Shown piece after piece: positions 47,012 to 57,203 of a stretch of 64,000 nt of DNA. The notes beneath the pieces were generated by a model. It saw only the letters and a program-made list of their open reading frames with translations, made no database searches and was not told where the DNA came from. Within the stretch, counting starts at the first letter, position 1; each line of letters begins with the position of its first letter. The translations under genes were made by a program, and so were the position numbers. The stretch covers positions 814,800 to 878,799 of the forward strand of contig BCHX01000005.1 in NCBI GenBank assembly GCA_001599755.1, in the 5' to 3' direction. This DNA comes from Gliomastix tumulicola. Taxonomy: Eukaryota > Ascomycota > Sordariomycetes > Hypocreales > Bionectriaceae.

Positions 47012-47637
47012 TTCTTGCCTCGGGCCATGTACTTCGACGTTATCCTGACACTCCCAGGACTCATCCTGATGCACCTCGTTGTGTACGGTGCGATGGATTT
47101 CATGGACGGCCCCATTTACTTCCTTGATGAGTAGTAGAAGAGGGGGCTTTCCGTTGAAGGTATCAAAGACAGGGTTTTGTTTCTCTCCCCCCTTCCTATT
47201 TTCGGCGGGGGGTTGTATCGGTACAGAAGAAAGAAAAAAGGGTTCGTTGACGGGGAAAGAAATGACGACGGTTTCGCATCTTTACACCACGCCTTTCCTT
47301 GACTCTGTTTCTCTGTTTCTCTTCTCTTTTCTCTCTTTCTATGTAATAGGGTCCCTTGTTAGGTCCACCAAACGTCATGAATTAAACTGATGCCATGAGT
47401 GCTGTCTGTTGTGTTGTTGTGATTCGTGTAAAGAGGTGTTGACTTTGGCAGTGGTTAATGTCACCCCATTTCTTGACTTCCAGAGCTTGCGAGTCGTCCC
47501 CTCAGTACTAGTAGTGGTCAAGGCACGACTATGAAGCCAGCACGCCAGAGACGGGCAAGCCGTCAAGTTCGGTATGGAAAAAAAAAGACAGAAAGATAAC
47601 TAACTATAGACGTTCTCTAATTTGCCAAATCTGAATG
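47012..47637. other. 3' flank of the mannosyltransferase gene
   Basis: About 600 bp with no gene. It contains CT-rich 3' UTR-like sequence, a TACTAGTAGT patch near 47506 and an A-rich run near 47580. Confidence 0.6.
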
Positions 47638-48364
47638 ATCTTCACCATAAATATACGCGTGTACCCGGACTGCACACTGTAAAGGTACCTCACCGAGGCG
47701 TGGAACGAGCTCCTCCTCCTCTACCTACGCCTCGATAGCACGTTATCAGCCCCACCCTGTACGAACCTTGAGGCCTTGGCACGAACAGTCCAGGTCCGGC
47801 TCGTCACTTCTCACTTTTGGTGCTCTCGCTTCCGTTTATTGGCAGCAGCTCGCCGCTTCTGTCTCGCTCTGGATAGTCTGTGGTCTCGCCTTCCCCACTG
47901 CTGCTCACACGACCGCCTACGACTCTCAGAACTCTCAGGACTCTCAGAAGAGCCGCACAGTTGGCCTCCCGTCCATCTTCTTCTTCCCTCCCCCATCTTT
48001 GTCTTGCTCACCATCCACTATCGGCTTTGCGCCTCCCGCCGCCGCCGCCCAAATCCTGTCGACGCCGTTATTATAGCCCCGCCCGGCCATACTTCGAGCA
48101 GCAAGCAGTACTGCCAATCCCTCCCTCCCCCCTCCCGGTCACGACTCCTCCCCCCCCCCCGTCTCGGAGAGGGAGCAGAGCACACGCGCGACTGGGCGCA
48201 GCGAAACCACTCAAAGCACATCGCACTCAGCAACCGTCAAGCTGTCTTCCCACGGGCCCAGCGCAACCGGCACCGCCGCCGGCAACTCCTCCTCCTCCTC
48301 CGCCACCTCTCCGACCTCCGGTACCGCTGCTCCCAGCTCGCCGAACCAGCAGCATCGATCCATC
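47638..48364 (+). promoter_or_regulatory. TATA-like box and ATG-free leader of SNX3
   Basis: ATAAATATA at 47646-47654 begins an interval of 727 bases with no plus-strand ATG that ends exactly at the SNX3 start codon. It is C- and T-rich, while CAT occurs many times, so the lack of ATG is strand-specific. It is best explained as a core promoter followed by a long 5' leader. Confidence 0.55.
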
Positions 48365-49207
48365 ATGCAGGCCATGCCAGATACCCGCCAGCAGAGCTTC
48401 GATGAGATCTACGGACCTCCCGAGAACTTCCTGGAGATAGAGGTGCGCACAGCCCAGCCCAGCCCAGCCCAGCTACCTAAGTAGTTCCCCAATCAATGTC
48501 CCCTTCCCCCCCGGCCGTCTTGCGACGTCAACCTTGAGAACGCCATCAAGCCAGCCTCAATGCGCCACCACGAGGGGTCAATGCGACAGGAGACAGACAG
48601 ACAAACTCAGAACAACGGGCGCTGACAACAAGACCGAAAAAAACCTCCAGGTCCGCAACCCTCGCACCCACGGCATGGGCCGAGCCATGTACACCGACTA
48701 CGAGATCGTCTGCCGCACCAACATCCCCGCCTTCAAGCTGCGCCAGAGCACCGTCCGCCGCCGCTACTCCGACTTTGAGTACTTCCGCGACATCCTCGAG
48801 CGCGAGTCGGCACGCGTCACCATCCCCCCCTTGCCGGGCAAAGTCTTCACCAACCGCTTCAGCGACGACGTCATCGAGGGCCGCCGCGCCGGGCTCGAGA
48901 AGTTCCTCAAGATTGTCGTCGGCCACCCGCTGCTCCAGACGGGGAGCAAGGTCCTGGCTGCGTTTGTCCAAGGCAAGTTCCCCCTCTTCTTCTTCTTGTT
49001 CTTCTTCTGTCCTGCCCCGTCTGTCCGTCCCTCTTTATTTTGGGCTCCTGTCTTTTTTCTTTTTTTCTCTTATGTCTCTTAACCCCCCCTCTCTTATGTC
49101 TACTACGTTTCCTTTTGTTCTTGTTTTTGTTTCTTTTGTACTTACCAGTTCTTGGAACTGACATTGCAGCCTTTCCAGACCCCAACTGGGACCGGAGCGC
49201 ATGGTGA
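48365..49207 (+). CDS. SNX3: Sorting nexin 3 / Grd19 (PX domain)
   Basis: Exons 48365-48442, 48651-48972 and 49179-49207 give 142 residues, the usual length of Snx3/Grd19. The PX domain fills nearly the whole protein: FDEIYGPPENFLEIEV at the start, RRRYSDFEYF (its Arg contacts the 3-phosphate of PI3P), the IPPLPGKVF loop and RRAGLEKFLKIVV. The conserved ending DPNWDRSAW appears only if the second intron starts with GC (GCAAGT at 48973) and ends at CCAG before 49179, making a GC-AG intron. The protein binds PI3P on early endosomes and works with retromer to recycle membrane proteins to the Golgi. The start is the first in-frame ATG after a stop at 48074-48076. A second Met at residue 4 is also possible. 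Confidence 0.93.
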
Positions 49208-49353
49208 CGAGACGAATGGGATGACGTGCCCTCTGCACCTGTCAACATGACCCTCATCATCGGCAGCAGCGCCACCCGGTCCAAGAGGAGGAAGCACAAC
49301 CGGCGAGCCCCGAGCCAGGTCGTCGAGATGTCCGCCTCCAGGATCTTCCACCC

Positions 49354-49386
<33 letters not shown>

Positions 49387-50839
49387 GCCGCCGTCGCGGA
49401 GGAGGCACTCCTTTGCATAACATTACAGCAGCATATTTCTTCGCTTCTTCTTTTTTTTTTTTCTTTCTTCTTCCCCGGAAGCAGCAATATGCGACTCAAA
49501 ACAAAAGTCAAGGATGGGCATGTTTATCTTTTCTCTTACTCTACCCCTGTCTCCCTGTCTCCCTCTCCCCCAGTTTATATCTAGCCGGGCAACGGACAAT
49601 GCAAGGGAGAAGAGGCTTTTTTCACTCAGTTGGCAAGGGGGTATGTATGTATGCCCTCATGCATGGGAGAACTATGCGATGCGACCCTCAGCGTTCACTG
49701 CTTCTTTGAGGACTATGGGGGGTTCTTCAAAATTTTGTCTTGCTGCGCTCACGTTGGAGATTCTCTGTTTTTTCTCTATTGATAAGATCTCTTTCAGCTG
49801 GGGTTGGTTGTGGGCAAGACAGCAGGGTCTTTGTCTCTCGCGGAGTAGCCGGCGTTTTTACTTAACAGAGTCAACGTATTCTCCAGCCTTGGATTCCTTC
49901 AAAGCATGTCTATGTCACAAGTGGAAGAAAGTATGGAGTAGGTCTGTAAAAAGACGAATCTTTGATTTAATGTAGCGCACTGCGTAATGAGCTATTGTTG
50001 TAATCGTGCGGATCTCTGTTCCCTGGGTTCTTCATCTGAGGATTCTCGTTCTGAGGAAGTTTCTGTTCGTGAGAAGTCTCTGTGAAGAGTCGACGTCACG
50101 AAACCTCCTCGTAAGAATCTCCTCCTCGAACCGCCCATCCTGAGTCCTTGTTTCTAGGTTCCCATCTTCAGAACCTGTTGTTGTCGTCTGGGAGGCCTCC
50201 ATCAGCTGTGTGTGTGACCTCCGCCGTATATAAGGAAAACCGCATGAAAAAAATCCCTTCCGCGGGACGTGAGGAAAACCATTGTCTATATAGGCCCCAG
50301 TGTTGTACACGAACGTAGCGGCTCGTCTCCAGAGACGAAACGCAAATGACCCTCTCTCTATATGAGCTTGCGCCCTCGAGAGTTGTTCGAAAAAGAAAGA
50401 AAGAGAAAAAGAAAAGAAAAATAGAAAAGGGAAACCCTAAAGCCGGTTGAAGCGTACAAGAAACGAAGAGAAATCAGGGCCGGCAGGTTTGAGAGAAAAA
50501 AGAAAAAGAAAAAGAAAAGGATGAAAAAGGATGAAAAACGCCGTTGTCCTGTTGCTCAGAATCAAAGGAGTTGAGCGTGTCTCTCTTGCATCGCGAAGAC
50601 TGCTCTAGTGCAAGGCAGGCCGGCGGTCTTTGATATCGTACATGCGCTCGAAAGATGAAAAAAGTAAGAAGAAAACCCAAGGTGCCTGCTGTAGGCCCAA
50701 TGATTGGGGCTTCTTCGGGTATTTGTCTCTTTTTTTTTTGGTTTTTGTGTTTTTTTCTTCTGATCATGTGAGGGAGGAGTACCAGAGGAGTGGCGAAACC
50801 CGTGATGGTCGTGGCAGTGATTCACAGCCCAACTCTCCT
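49208..50839. other. Convergent intergenic region between SNX3 and the mitochondrial carrier
   Basis: About 1.6 kb. It contains (GCA)10 at 49354-49383 within the likely SNX3 3' UTR, T-rich and A-rich stretches (49449-49475, 50385-50530) and no recognisable gene. Confidence 0.6.
49354..49383. repeat. (GCA)10 microsatellite in the SNX3 3' region
   Basis: Ten GCA units about 150 bp after the SNX3 stop. In other frames they read as poly-Gln or poly-Ala and can inflate false ORFs. Confidence 0.9.
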
Positions 50840-52186
50840 TTAGGCAGGGGTGTTGAAGAGGCGGAGGATGCCCTCATACATGCCGAACATGATCGCCGCA
50901 CTGGGCACCGTACGCATCAGATGCGGCGTCAGTCCGCCGTAGAGGCCCATGAGGCCCTCCTCGATCCAGACAACACGGAAGCACTGGAAGAGGCCGGTGT
51001 ACTTGGGGGGGGAGCCGTCGAGAGGCACCTGTCGGAGGCGGGTTCGGGCGACCTAGAACGGTTGACAATGGGTTAGTTATATATAATGCCTAAAGATGAG
51101 GAGGGAAAGAAAGTGACTGGGAACAAACCTCGTGAGGATAGGCAATGACAGCGGCCACGAGCTTCGCAGATCCAGCGGCGCCAAACTTGCCAGTCCAGTC
51201 GACGGTACGATCCCACCAGGTCTTCTCCCGTCCGCTGAGCAGGATTCTTTCCTCCCTGCGTACGAGAGCAGCCTTGATCTGCTCGTAGAGCATCCAGTGC
51301 ATGGTGCTCTCGACAACACCGAGGTAGCTCGCGCTCATGCCCTTGTAGAGGCCGCGGACGCCCTCGTCGCGGACGATCTGCCGGATGCAGTCGACACTAT
51401 TCTTATACTTCCGATGCGTCGCGGCGGTCGTCGAGGTGCCTTCGGCAGTGGAGGAGGAAGAAGCAGCAGCCGCAGCCGCAACGTTCTTGTCCAGCTGCAG
51501 GCGTGTCTTAACCATCCAGATGGGGTTTGTAGCCGTGCTCGTGGCCACACCCGCGGCAACGCCGGCCGAGAGGTGCACCCAGGCAGCCTCCTCGCCTCCG
51601 TTGAGGTGCTCGGCGAGGAGATGCTTACCGTTGCCATAGACGTAGAAGCTTATGCTACGCGCAGGCACGACGCCGATGAGGTTGGGGCCGAGACCCTTGA
51701 AGAGGGCGCGGGGGCCCTCAAGGCGGTAGACGGATCGGAGGATTGACATCGTGTCCGTGAGGTGGTACAGGGCGGCTCGGACCGGGTTGAGGGATGCAGC
51801 TCCTCCAGCGCCCGGTGTCGAGGATGCCGCAGAGGCGCGGATCTGGGCCTGGTAGAAGTCGGACTGCAGGCGTGTCTTGAGGACATCGAGGGGCGCGGTC
51901 ATACCAGCAGCCGTCATGCCTCCTATGCTATTGATTATCCATCGTCAGTGGTCATTCTCCCAATCACAATCCGCGAGAGGGTGTGTGCAGAGAGGGGAGA
52001 TGGGCCTTACCCGCCGGCTACGAAGTGAACCCACGACTTGGCAAAGCGCAGCGTCTTAAGCCTGCCATTGGCAGGGGCCGCCTCCTCAGGGATTACATCG
52101 CCCGTCTCGCGGGATTGAATGAGAGCTGAGTGCTCCGCGGGCACGGCCGCAGGCTGGATCGTCTGCTGTGGCTGCTGCGCGGCCAT
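50840..52186 (-). CDS. RIM2: Mitochondrial carrier, Rim2-like pyrimidine nucleotide transporter
   Basis: Three exons on the complement, 52186-52011, 51927-51129 and 51052-50840, give 395 residues. The mitochondrial carrier signature P-x-D/E-x-x-K/R occurs in all three repeats with family-typical variation: PLDVLKTRLQ, PIWMVKTRLQLDK and, across the last splice, PHEVARTRLRQ. TNPIWMVKTRLQLDK in repeat 2 is the feature that points to the Rim2/SLC25A33-36 branch, which exchanges pyrimidine (deoxy)nucleoside triphosphates and monophosphates across the inner membrane and supports mitochondrial DNA and RNA synthesis. An Ala/Ser-rich insertion (about residues 220-240) lies in the second matrix loop. 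The N terminus has a Gln/Ala-rich extension of about 50 residues. Introns are 83 and 76 nt. The gene converges on SNX3. Confidence 0.92.
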
Positions 52187-55100
52187 CTTGGTGGGAGGTG
52201 GTGGTGCGTGGTGTGTACTTTCGATGAAAAACAAAACCAAAGCGTTCGAAAAGAGAGGCAGAAGCGTGAAACAAGACGAGGAAAAACGTTATCGTTCTTC
52301 TCGTCGCAGAACTAGAAGAGAAAGGGCTTTATGGTATCATGGTCGAGTGACGCATTGCGGTGATGTTGGGGGGAGAAGGAGAGGGAAACCTGAGAACGTC
52401 AACCATCCAAAACCTAGAAGTTTCTTTCCCGCGTTCACTTTTTTTCGCGTGCAGGAGCTAGGCCGATCTGAGCCGCGCCCGCCTTTTGGAGATTTAAAGT
52501 GGGCTGAGACCACTCGCCTGGAGAGACGCGGGAAGGAGCCAACGGCTCATAGCAGCAAGCCCCTCAGCCGTCCTCTAAGCGCTGCCGCTGGTGCTGATCG
52601 CTTAGCCGCTGGGGAGGCAGCCGCGTAAACGCCTGAAGGGGGAGGAGGAGCCCTGAACGGACTTTGGAGCCGTTGGGATTCCCCTCTCTTCCCCCACTGT
52701 CATCAGCGGAATCGACTCGATCTATGGAGCATCGGGCGCTAGAACTCGACACTCGAGCACTCCAGACCCTGGATATTTCTTTCTGTTTTCTTTGATCAAA
52801 AATCGAGGTTCAAGTTATGCTCGTATCTTCAGAGGTTGTCGCTCATGGAGTTTCCTTATATTTGTGTAGCATCGCAGGAGTGCAACGACAAAGGGGAGAG
52901 CCGAGCATGAGCCGTAGAGGGCACGGTCCCGATTAACTTCAGCCTTCAGAAACCACCCACCACCCTTTAACGAGAAGCACAGCAAAATGCATTTCCTTGA
53001 ATTAAACCCTTTCTAACATTGTGCATTCGTGTGTAGGCTCTTCCACGGCTCCCGGTCCCCTTGTGTAAAGACCGCTCCCTATCACAACCCGTGCAACCTG
53101 CGTTCCCGGGGGGCTTATCGATCGACAGCAGCGTCGAGCGAATCCCTCGGATCCCGCTTGGGCCTTTTGACCCTGCCAAACCCCGTGCGTCTCCAGACTA
53201 TCGAGCCGACCGGTGCATCTCGCATCGATATTTTGCTGCCGACCCCGGGCCGCAGCCGCGCCGACTCGTGCATGTCGTGAAGCGAGAGCCCCGATCTTCT
53301 TCGGCCTCCATCTTACATACTGGCTGCTTCGCCAAAGACGGGGGTCCCCTTAAGCTTATCAATATTGCCGGTCTCTGCGTCAGGTTGTCAATCTACTTCG
53401 GCCACTCCAGAGCACGCTTCCCCCCCCTCCCCCAGCCGACTCGAACACTTCCTCAAGTCTCCTCCACAGAAACTTCGAGAAAATCGACGACGACACGGAA
53501 CGGCCGTCCGGATAGTAAGTAGTCAGTGCCGCCAACAATCGGCCTAGCATAAATCGGTCCTGGCCCAGGTCCCCGATGCAAAAGGGGAGCCAGTCTCCGC
53601 ATCAGACGAGCGACTATGTAACTAGCTCCCGAAGCACTTTCGCTGACCCCGTCCGTCCGTCCCAGCGGGCGGGAGGATCCAAGTCCGGAGTGGAAGCCAG
53701 ACGAAAGAAAGGCGAGAAAATAAAACTACCCCCCAAGACAAAATGACGTCGTTTTGGGTGCAGGTGTCCCCCCCCCCTTCCCGGCTGCTGCAGCTCGTAT
53801 GAATGAATGCAAAGATCGGGATATCATCGAGGAGGACTCTCGCTCTGAGACATTGAGCGAGTGAGTGAGTCATCAGCCCAATTCTTCCCTCCCCCGGATC
53901 CAGCTGAACAAACCCTGAATTTCCCAAAAGGGCACAAAACACACAGCACTCCGTTACTCGTACGAGGGAGGGGGGGGCGGCAAAGGAAATGACAGCATCA
54001 CTCCGTACGTTAGTAGCAAAAAGAAAGAAATGACAGCAAACTGCATTCCGGCCCAGTCCCCTCACTAAAGAGAGAGGAACAGGGGGTGGTAACAGCCCCT
54101 GTGAAATCCATTCCGCCCCCCCTAAAACGTCCAACGGCACCCCATCCAGTGACCCATCTCCGGCTCGTCCGCCGAACAGGAAAAAAAGGGACAAGCCTGA
54201 ACTTGGACCCCTCCTCCTCTAGGTACAAGTAGTACTTCCTACTTGCTCGTTGGTTGCTACTAGTAGTAGGTAGGGGACTTGCAGTGATAACGTTATCGGT
54301 CCTTGACAAATATGCACAGATGACATGAATAACATTGCATTAGCAGCAAGGGAAAGAAATTCCCGCCCAACGATCCGCCCCATGGCGTCGGGATCCCTTC
54401 TTGCATTGGACGTCCCTATTTTTTTCATCTTCTTGGTGTGGTGCATTCATTCCCTTGATCCAAGGTACCTCGAGGTACATCCATCCCAAAGGTACTACTA
54501 CTTAGTACTCCGTACCGCCCAGACAAAGTGCACCCCTGCCCCGCGAAACTAGAGTCAAAAGCGACGCCTCACACCACCAACTGCTGCACCCCCTTGAAAG
54601 ACAATTCCGCTTAGAAAGGGTGGATAAGCACCTTCATAAGCAGACACACACAAGGCAAAAGCCACTTCATACCTCGCCCTTTTGCTCTTGTAGCTCGTTC
54701 GAGTTTTTGTTACGTCCCCGCCGCCGTGTCTCGCTGTTGGTGCAAAGGCTTGAAGGCCTCTCAGGTGGGTTGGCCCACCAATCAACGAGTCTCTTAACAT
54801 CATGCCCAACTCGCACATCGGTCACAGTTCGGCCAGGGTAAAGTCCACACAGTGTATTGCAGCAAAGTATCAGTAGTAAGTAGGTATCATACCATAGCCG
54901 TCGTCAAACTGCCCATACATCCGACAATCTGTTCCCGTCCGTAGTTGAACCCCCCCAAAATAGTAACCCGATAATATCCCGTGTCCCATCGATAGAAAGA
55001 ACCCCCTTCCATCTTGTCGTCCATAGTGAGAGTGACACCATTAACTCCCGTGCCCACCTAGAGAAACAATGCGTACCGACCGAGAAACAGGAGAAGAGGC

Positions 55101-55305
55101 AGACAAGTAGTAGAACACGTAGAGCAGGCAACATTCGTGCTGTGAAGTTACAGCGAGTGATTGCCCGCGCCCGTTGTGATTTTTGCCCGCCCAAAAAGTG
55201 CAACACGCAGGCACATTCCCGCTCGCCCATAACAGAGTTGCTTTCAAGAAGAAGAAAAGAAAAGAAATTGCACCGTAGAGGCGCTGTCGGTTTCTTGGAT
55301 GAGAA
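52187..55305. other. Intergenic interval between carrier and Zn2Cys6 gene
   Basis: About 3.1 kb. The part next to 52187 is the carrier promoter and leader. A 153-codon plus-strand frame at 53061-53522 ends beside a good GTAAGT donor, but its product is unlike any family I know and I leave it unannotated. TACTAGTA-type patches occur at 54225-54275, 54490-54510 and 54866-54880. Confidence 0.5.
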
Positions 55306-57203
55306 TCATCCAGAAGGGTTGTTCTGAGACACCCAAGAACGTCGGGGCTCGGGGTGGTAAGGGCTTGGCGAGGGGTGTGTATGCCCATGATGCGATGGCG
55401 CCGACCTCTTGCGAGGTGCTGCGTGAGGAAGTGCAGTGCGATTCTTACCAAGCTGGGGGAGCTGGGGGAGCTGGGGGAGCAGAATGTTGTGCACCTCGAA
55501 GGCCGCGGGTCCGCCGATGTCTGTGCCACGGCTCTCCGGACGCTGCCCTTCGACCGAGTTGACGGGGGTCTTAGGGGGGAACGGGTGCGCGTGAGTAAGA
55601 GGGTGATTGGCGGGTGCCTGGTAAATTGGTGGAAGCTGCTGCATGAGGGGGGGCTGCTGCATAGGTGCCTGCTGCATGAGAGGTGTTTGCTGCATAGGTG
55701 CCGGCTGCATGAGAGGAGCGATAGGAGCTTGCTTCATAGGTGCCTGCTGCATGATAGGGGCCTGCTGCATAGGTGCCTGCTGCATGATAGGGGCCTGCTG
55801 CATAGGTGCCTGCTGCATAGGGGTCTGCGGCATAGGGGTCTGCGGCATGGGGAGAGTGTGCTGCATAGTAGGAGGCTGCGGCAGTGAAGGCTGGGCAGGG
55901 GTGGGAGTAGTCTGATGAGGGATGGGGGCATCGCGATCAGTTATTTCTGTGTCGCCATCCGGCTCAATGTTCTCCCAAGACGGACGCATGGGAATGTCCA
56001 GCCTGAGGCGCCATGCCTCCTCTTCGGTGATGGCCTTCCAGCTGCACTTGGCGTGTTTCTTAGTACAACCCTGGCAAGCTGTCAGGTGTTTGACGCAGGT
56101 GAGCTTGAGTCGACGGCACCGATCACAGGGCGGCTGGATCACGTCGCCTCTGGCGAGCTTGTCTATCTTCTGCGTGATAAGAGGTCGATACATGTCAGAA
56201 GGCGCGTCTTCGCCAGTCGGAGGCCGACTGTTCGGGCCAACAGGTCGGGTTGGCTGCGAGAAGGTGGTCAAAGGCGACGCTTGGCTCGTCCCAGTAGTAG
56301 GTGTCGATCGAGACAACGAACTAGATGGTGGCGATGAGAGGAATTGCTGCATCAAGTCTTGGTGCAAGTCGTAGTTCATTCCATGAGGAGCTCGCAGCGG
56401 GTAGTCGAGTGGCTGGAACCCAGAAGGAGCGTCGTTCTCACGCTCTTGACGTCGACGGAAAATCTCCGCGCGTCGCTCGCCGAGCCGTTGGTGAAAAATA
56501 CGAGCTCTAGCCGCGACTTCATCCGCCTTCTTATATAGCATCGATGCACGCTGCTCGACGATATCCAGTGTGGCTAGCTCTGCCATCTCGTCCTCCTCGA
56601 GAGGATGCTCAATTGGCATTCTGTTGAGGGCACCCGACGTGATGAAACGCCAGTCGTCCTCACTGATCTCAACCTGATAGCCCTTGCACATGAACTGGCA
56701 GCAGCGGGTTCGGTCGGCAAGTGTCGTGATTGAGAACTCGGAGGGGTGGGATTTGGCATGATTGTATACGTCGAGCCAGCTGACAGGGCAGGGGGTGAGG
56801 ATGTTCGCGGCAGGGTACGTCTTGATAGGACCCTCGAAGAACTTGTCAAGCCCCTTGACCAGACGAGGCCCAGTAAGCTTCGCTCCGAGATTGGCTGCGA
56901 GACTCTCATGTCTCTCCAGGACGCCTGATGAGACGGTCGGTGAGCGGCCAACGTCATTACCATGAGAGGAGGAGGAGAAGAAGAAGAAGAAGAAGAAGAA
57001 GAAGGAGAAGAAGATGAAAATGAAAATGAAAATGAAAACGAACCTTCATACTCGGCCAAAAGGCCCATGGTGTCGAAAAGGGAGTCTCCATCACCCTGCA
57101 GCAGGGGGAGACGATCTTGGCGATAGGTGGTCAAGTAATTGATGTGAGCATGCTGACCTCCTGAGGCGGGAGTCAGCGGTAGGTCAGTCATCTCGTCAGA
57201 CAT
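55306..57203 (-). CDS. Zn2Cys6 zinc-cluster protein with central zinc cluster and Met/Gln/Pro repeats
   Basis: Two exons on the complement, 57203-57044 and 56924-55306, give 592 residues. The zinc binuclear cluster lies in the middle, not the N terminus: Cys320, 323, 330, 337, 340 and 347 with spacing C-x2-C-x6-C-x6-C-x2-C-x6-C (CDRCRRLKLTC onward), the GAL4-type fungal DNA-binding motif. Upstream, residues about 55-215 are a charged, mostly helical region (KGLDKFFEGPIKTYPAA, then EDEMAELATLDIVEQRASML). Downstream, about 390-500 is a Met-Gln-Ala-Pro repeat, and the C terminus is basic and Pro/Ser-rich. No fungal transcription-factor middle homology domain is seen. It is probably a nuclear DNA-binding protein, but its target is unknown. 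A GTAAGA inside the last 60 codons could be a donor, so the true C terminus may differ. The intron carries a CTT-type repeat, and the leader (57280-57380) is pyrimidine-rich on the coding strand. Confidence 0.83.
55638..55860 (-). repeat. Coding tandem repeat (Met-Gln-Gln-Ala-Pro)
   Basis: Degenerate repeats of 15-18 bp encode PMQQAP and PIMQQA units in the Zn2Cys6 protein. Copies near 55730-55810 are nearly identical, which suggests recent expansion. Confidence 0.85.

Noticed and set aside
53061..53522. 153-codon plus-strand frame ending near GTAAGT
   Set aside because: No recognisable domain, an overlapping alternative frame of similar quality and no clear downstream exon.
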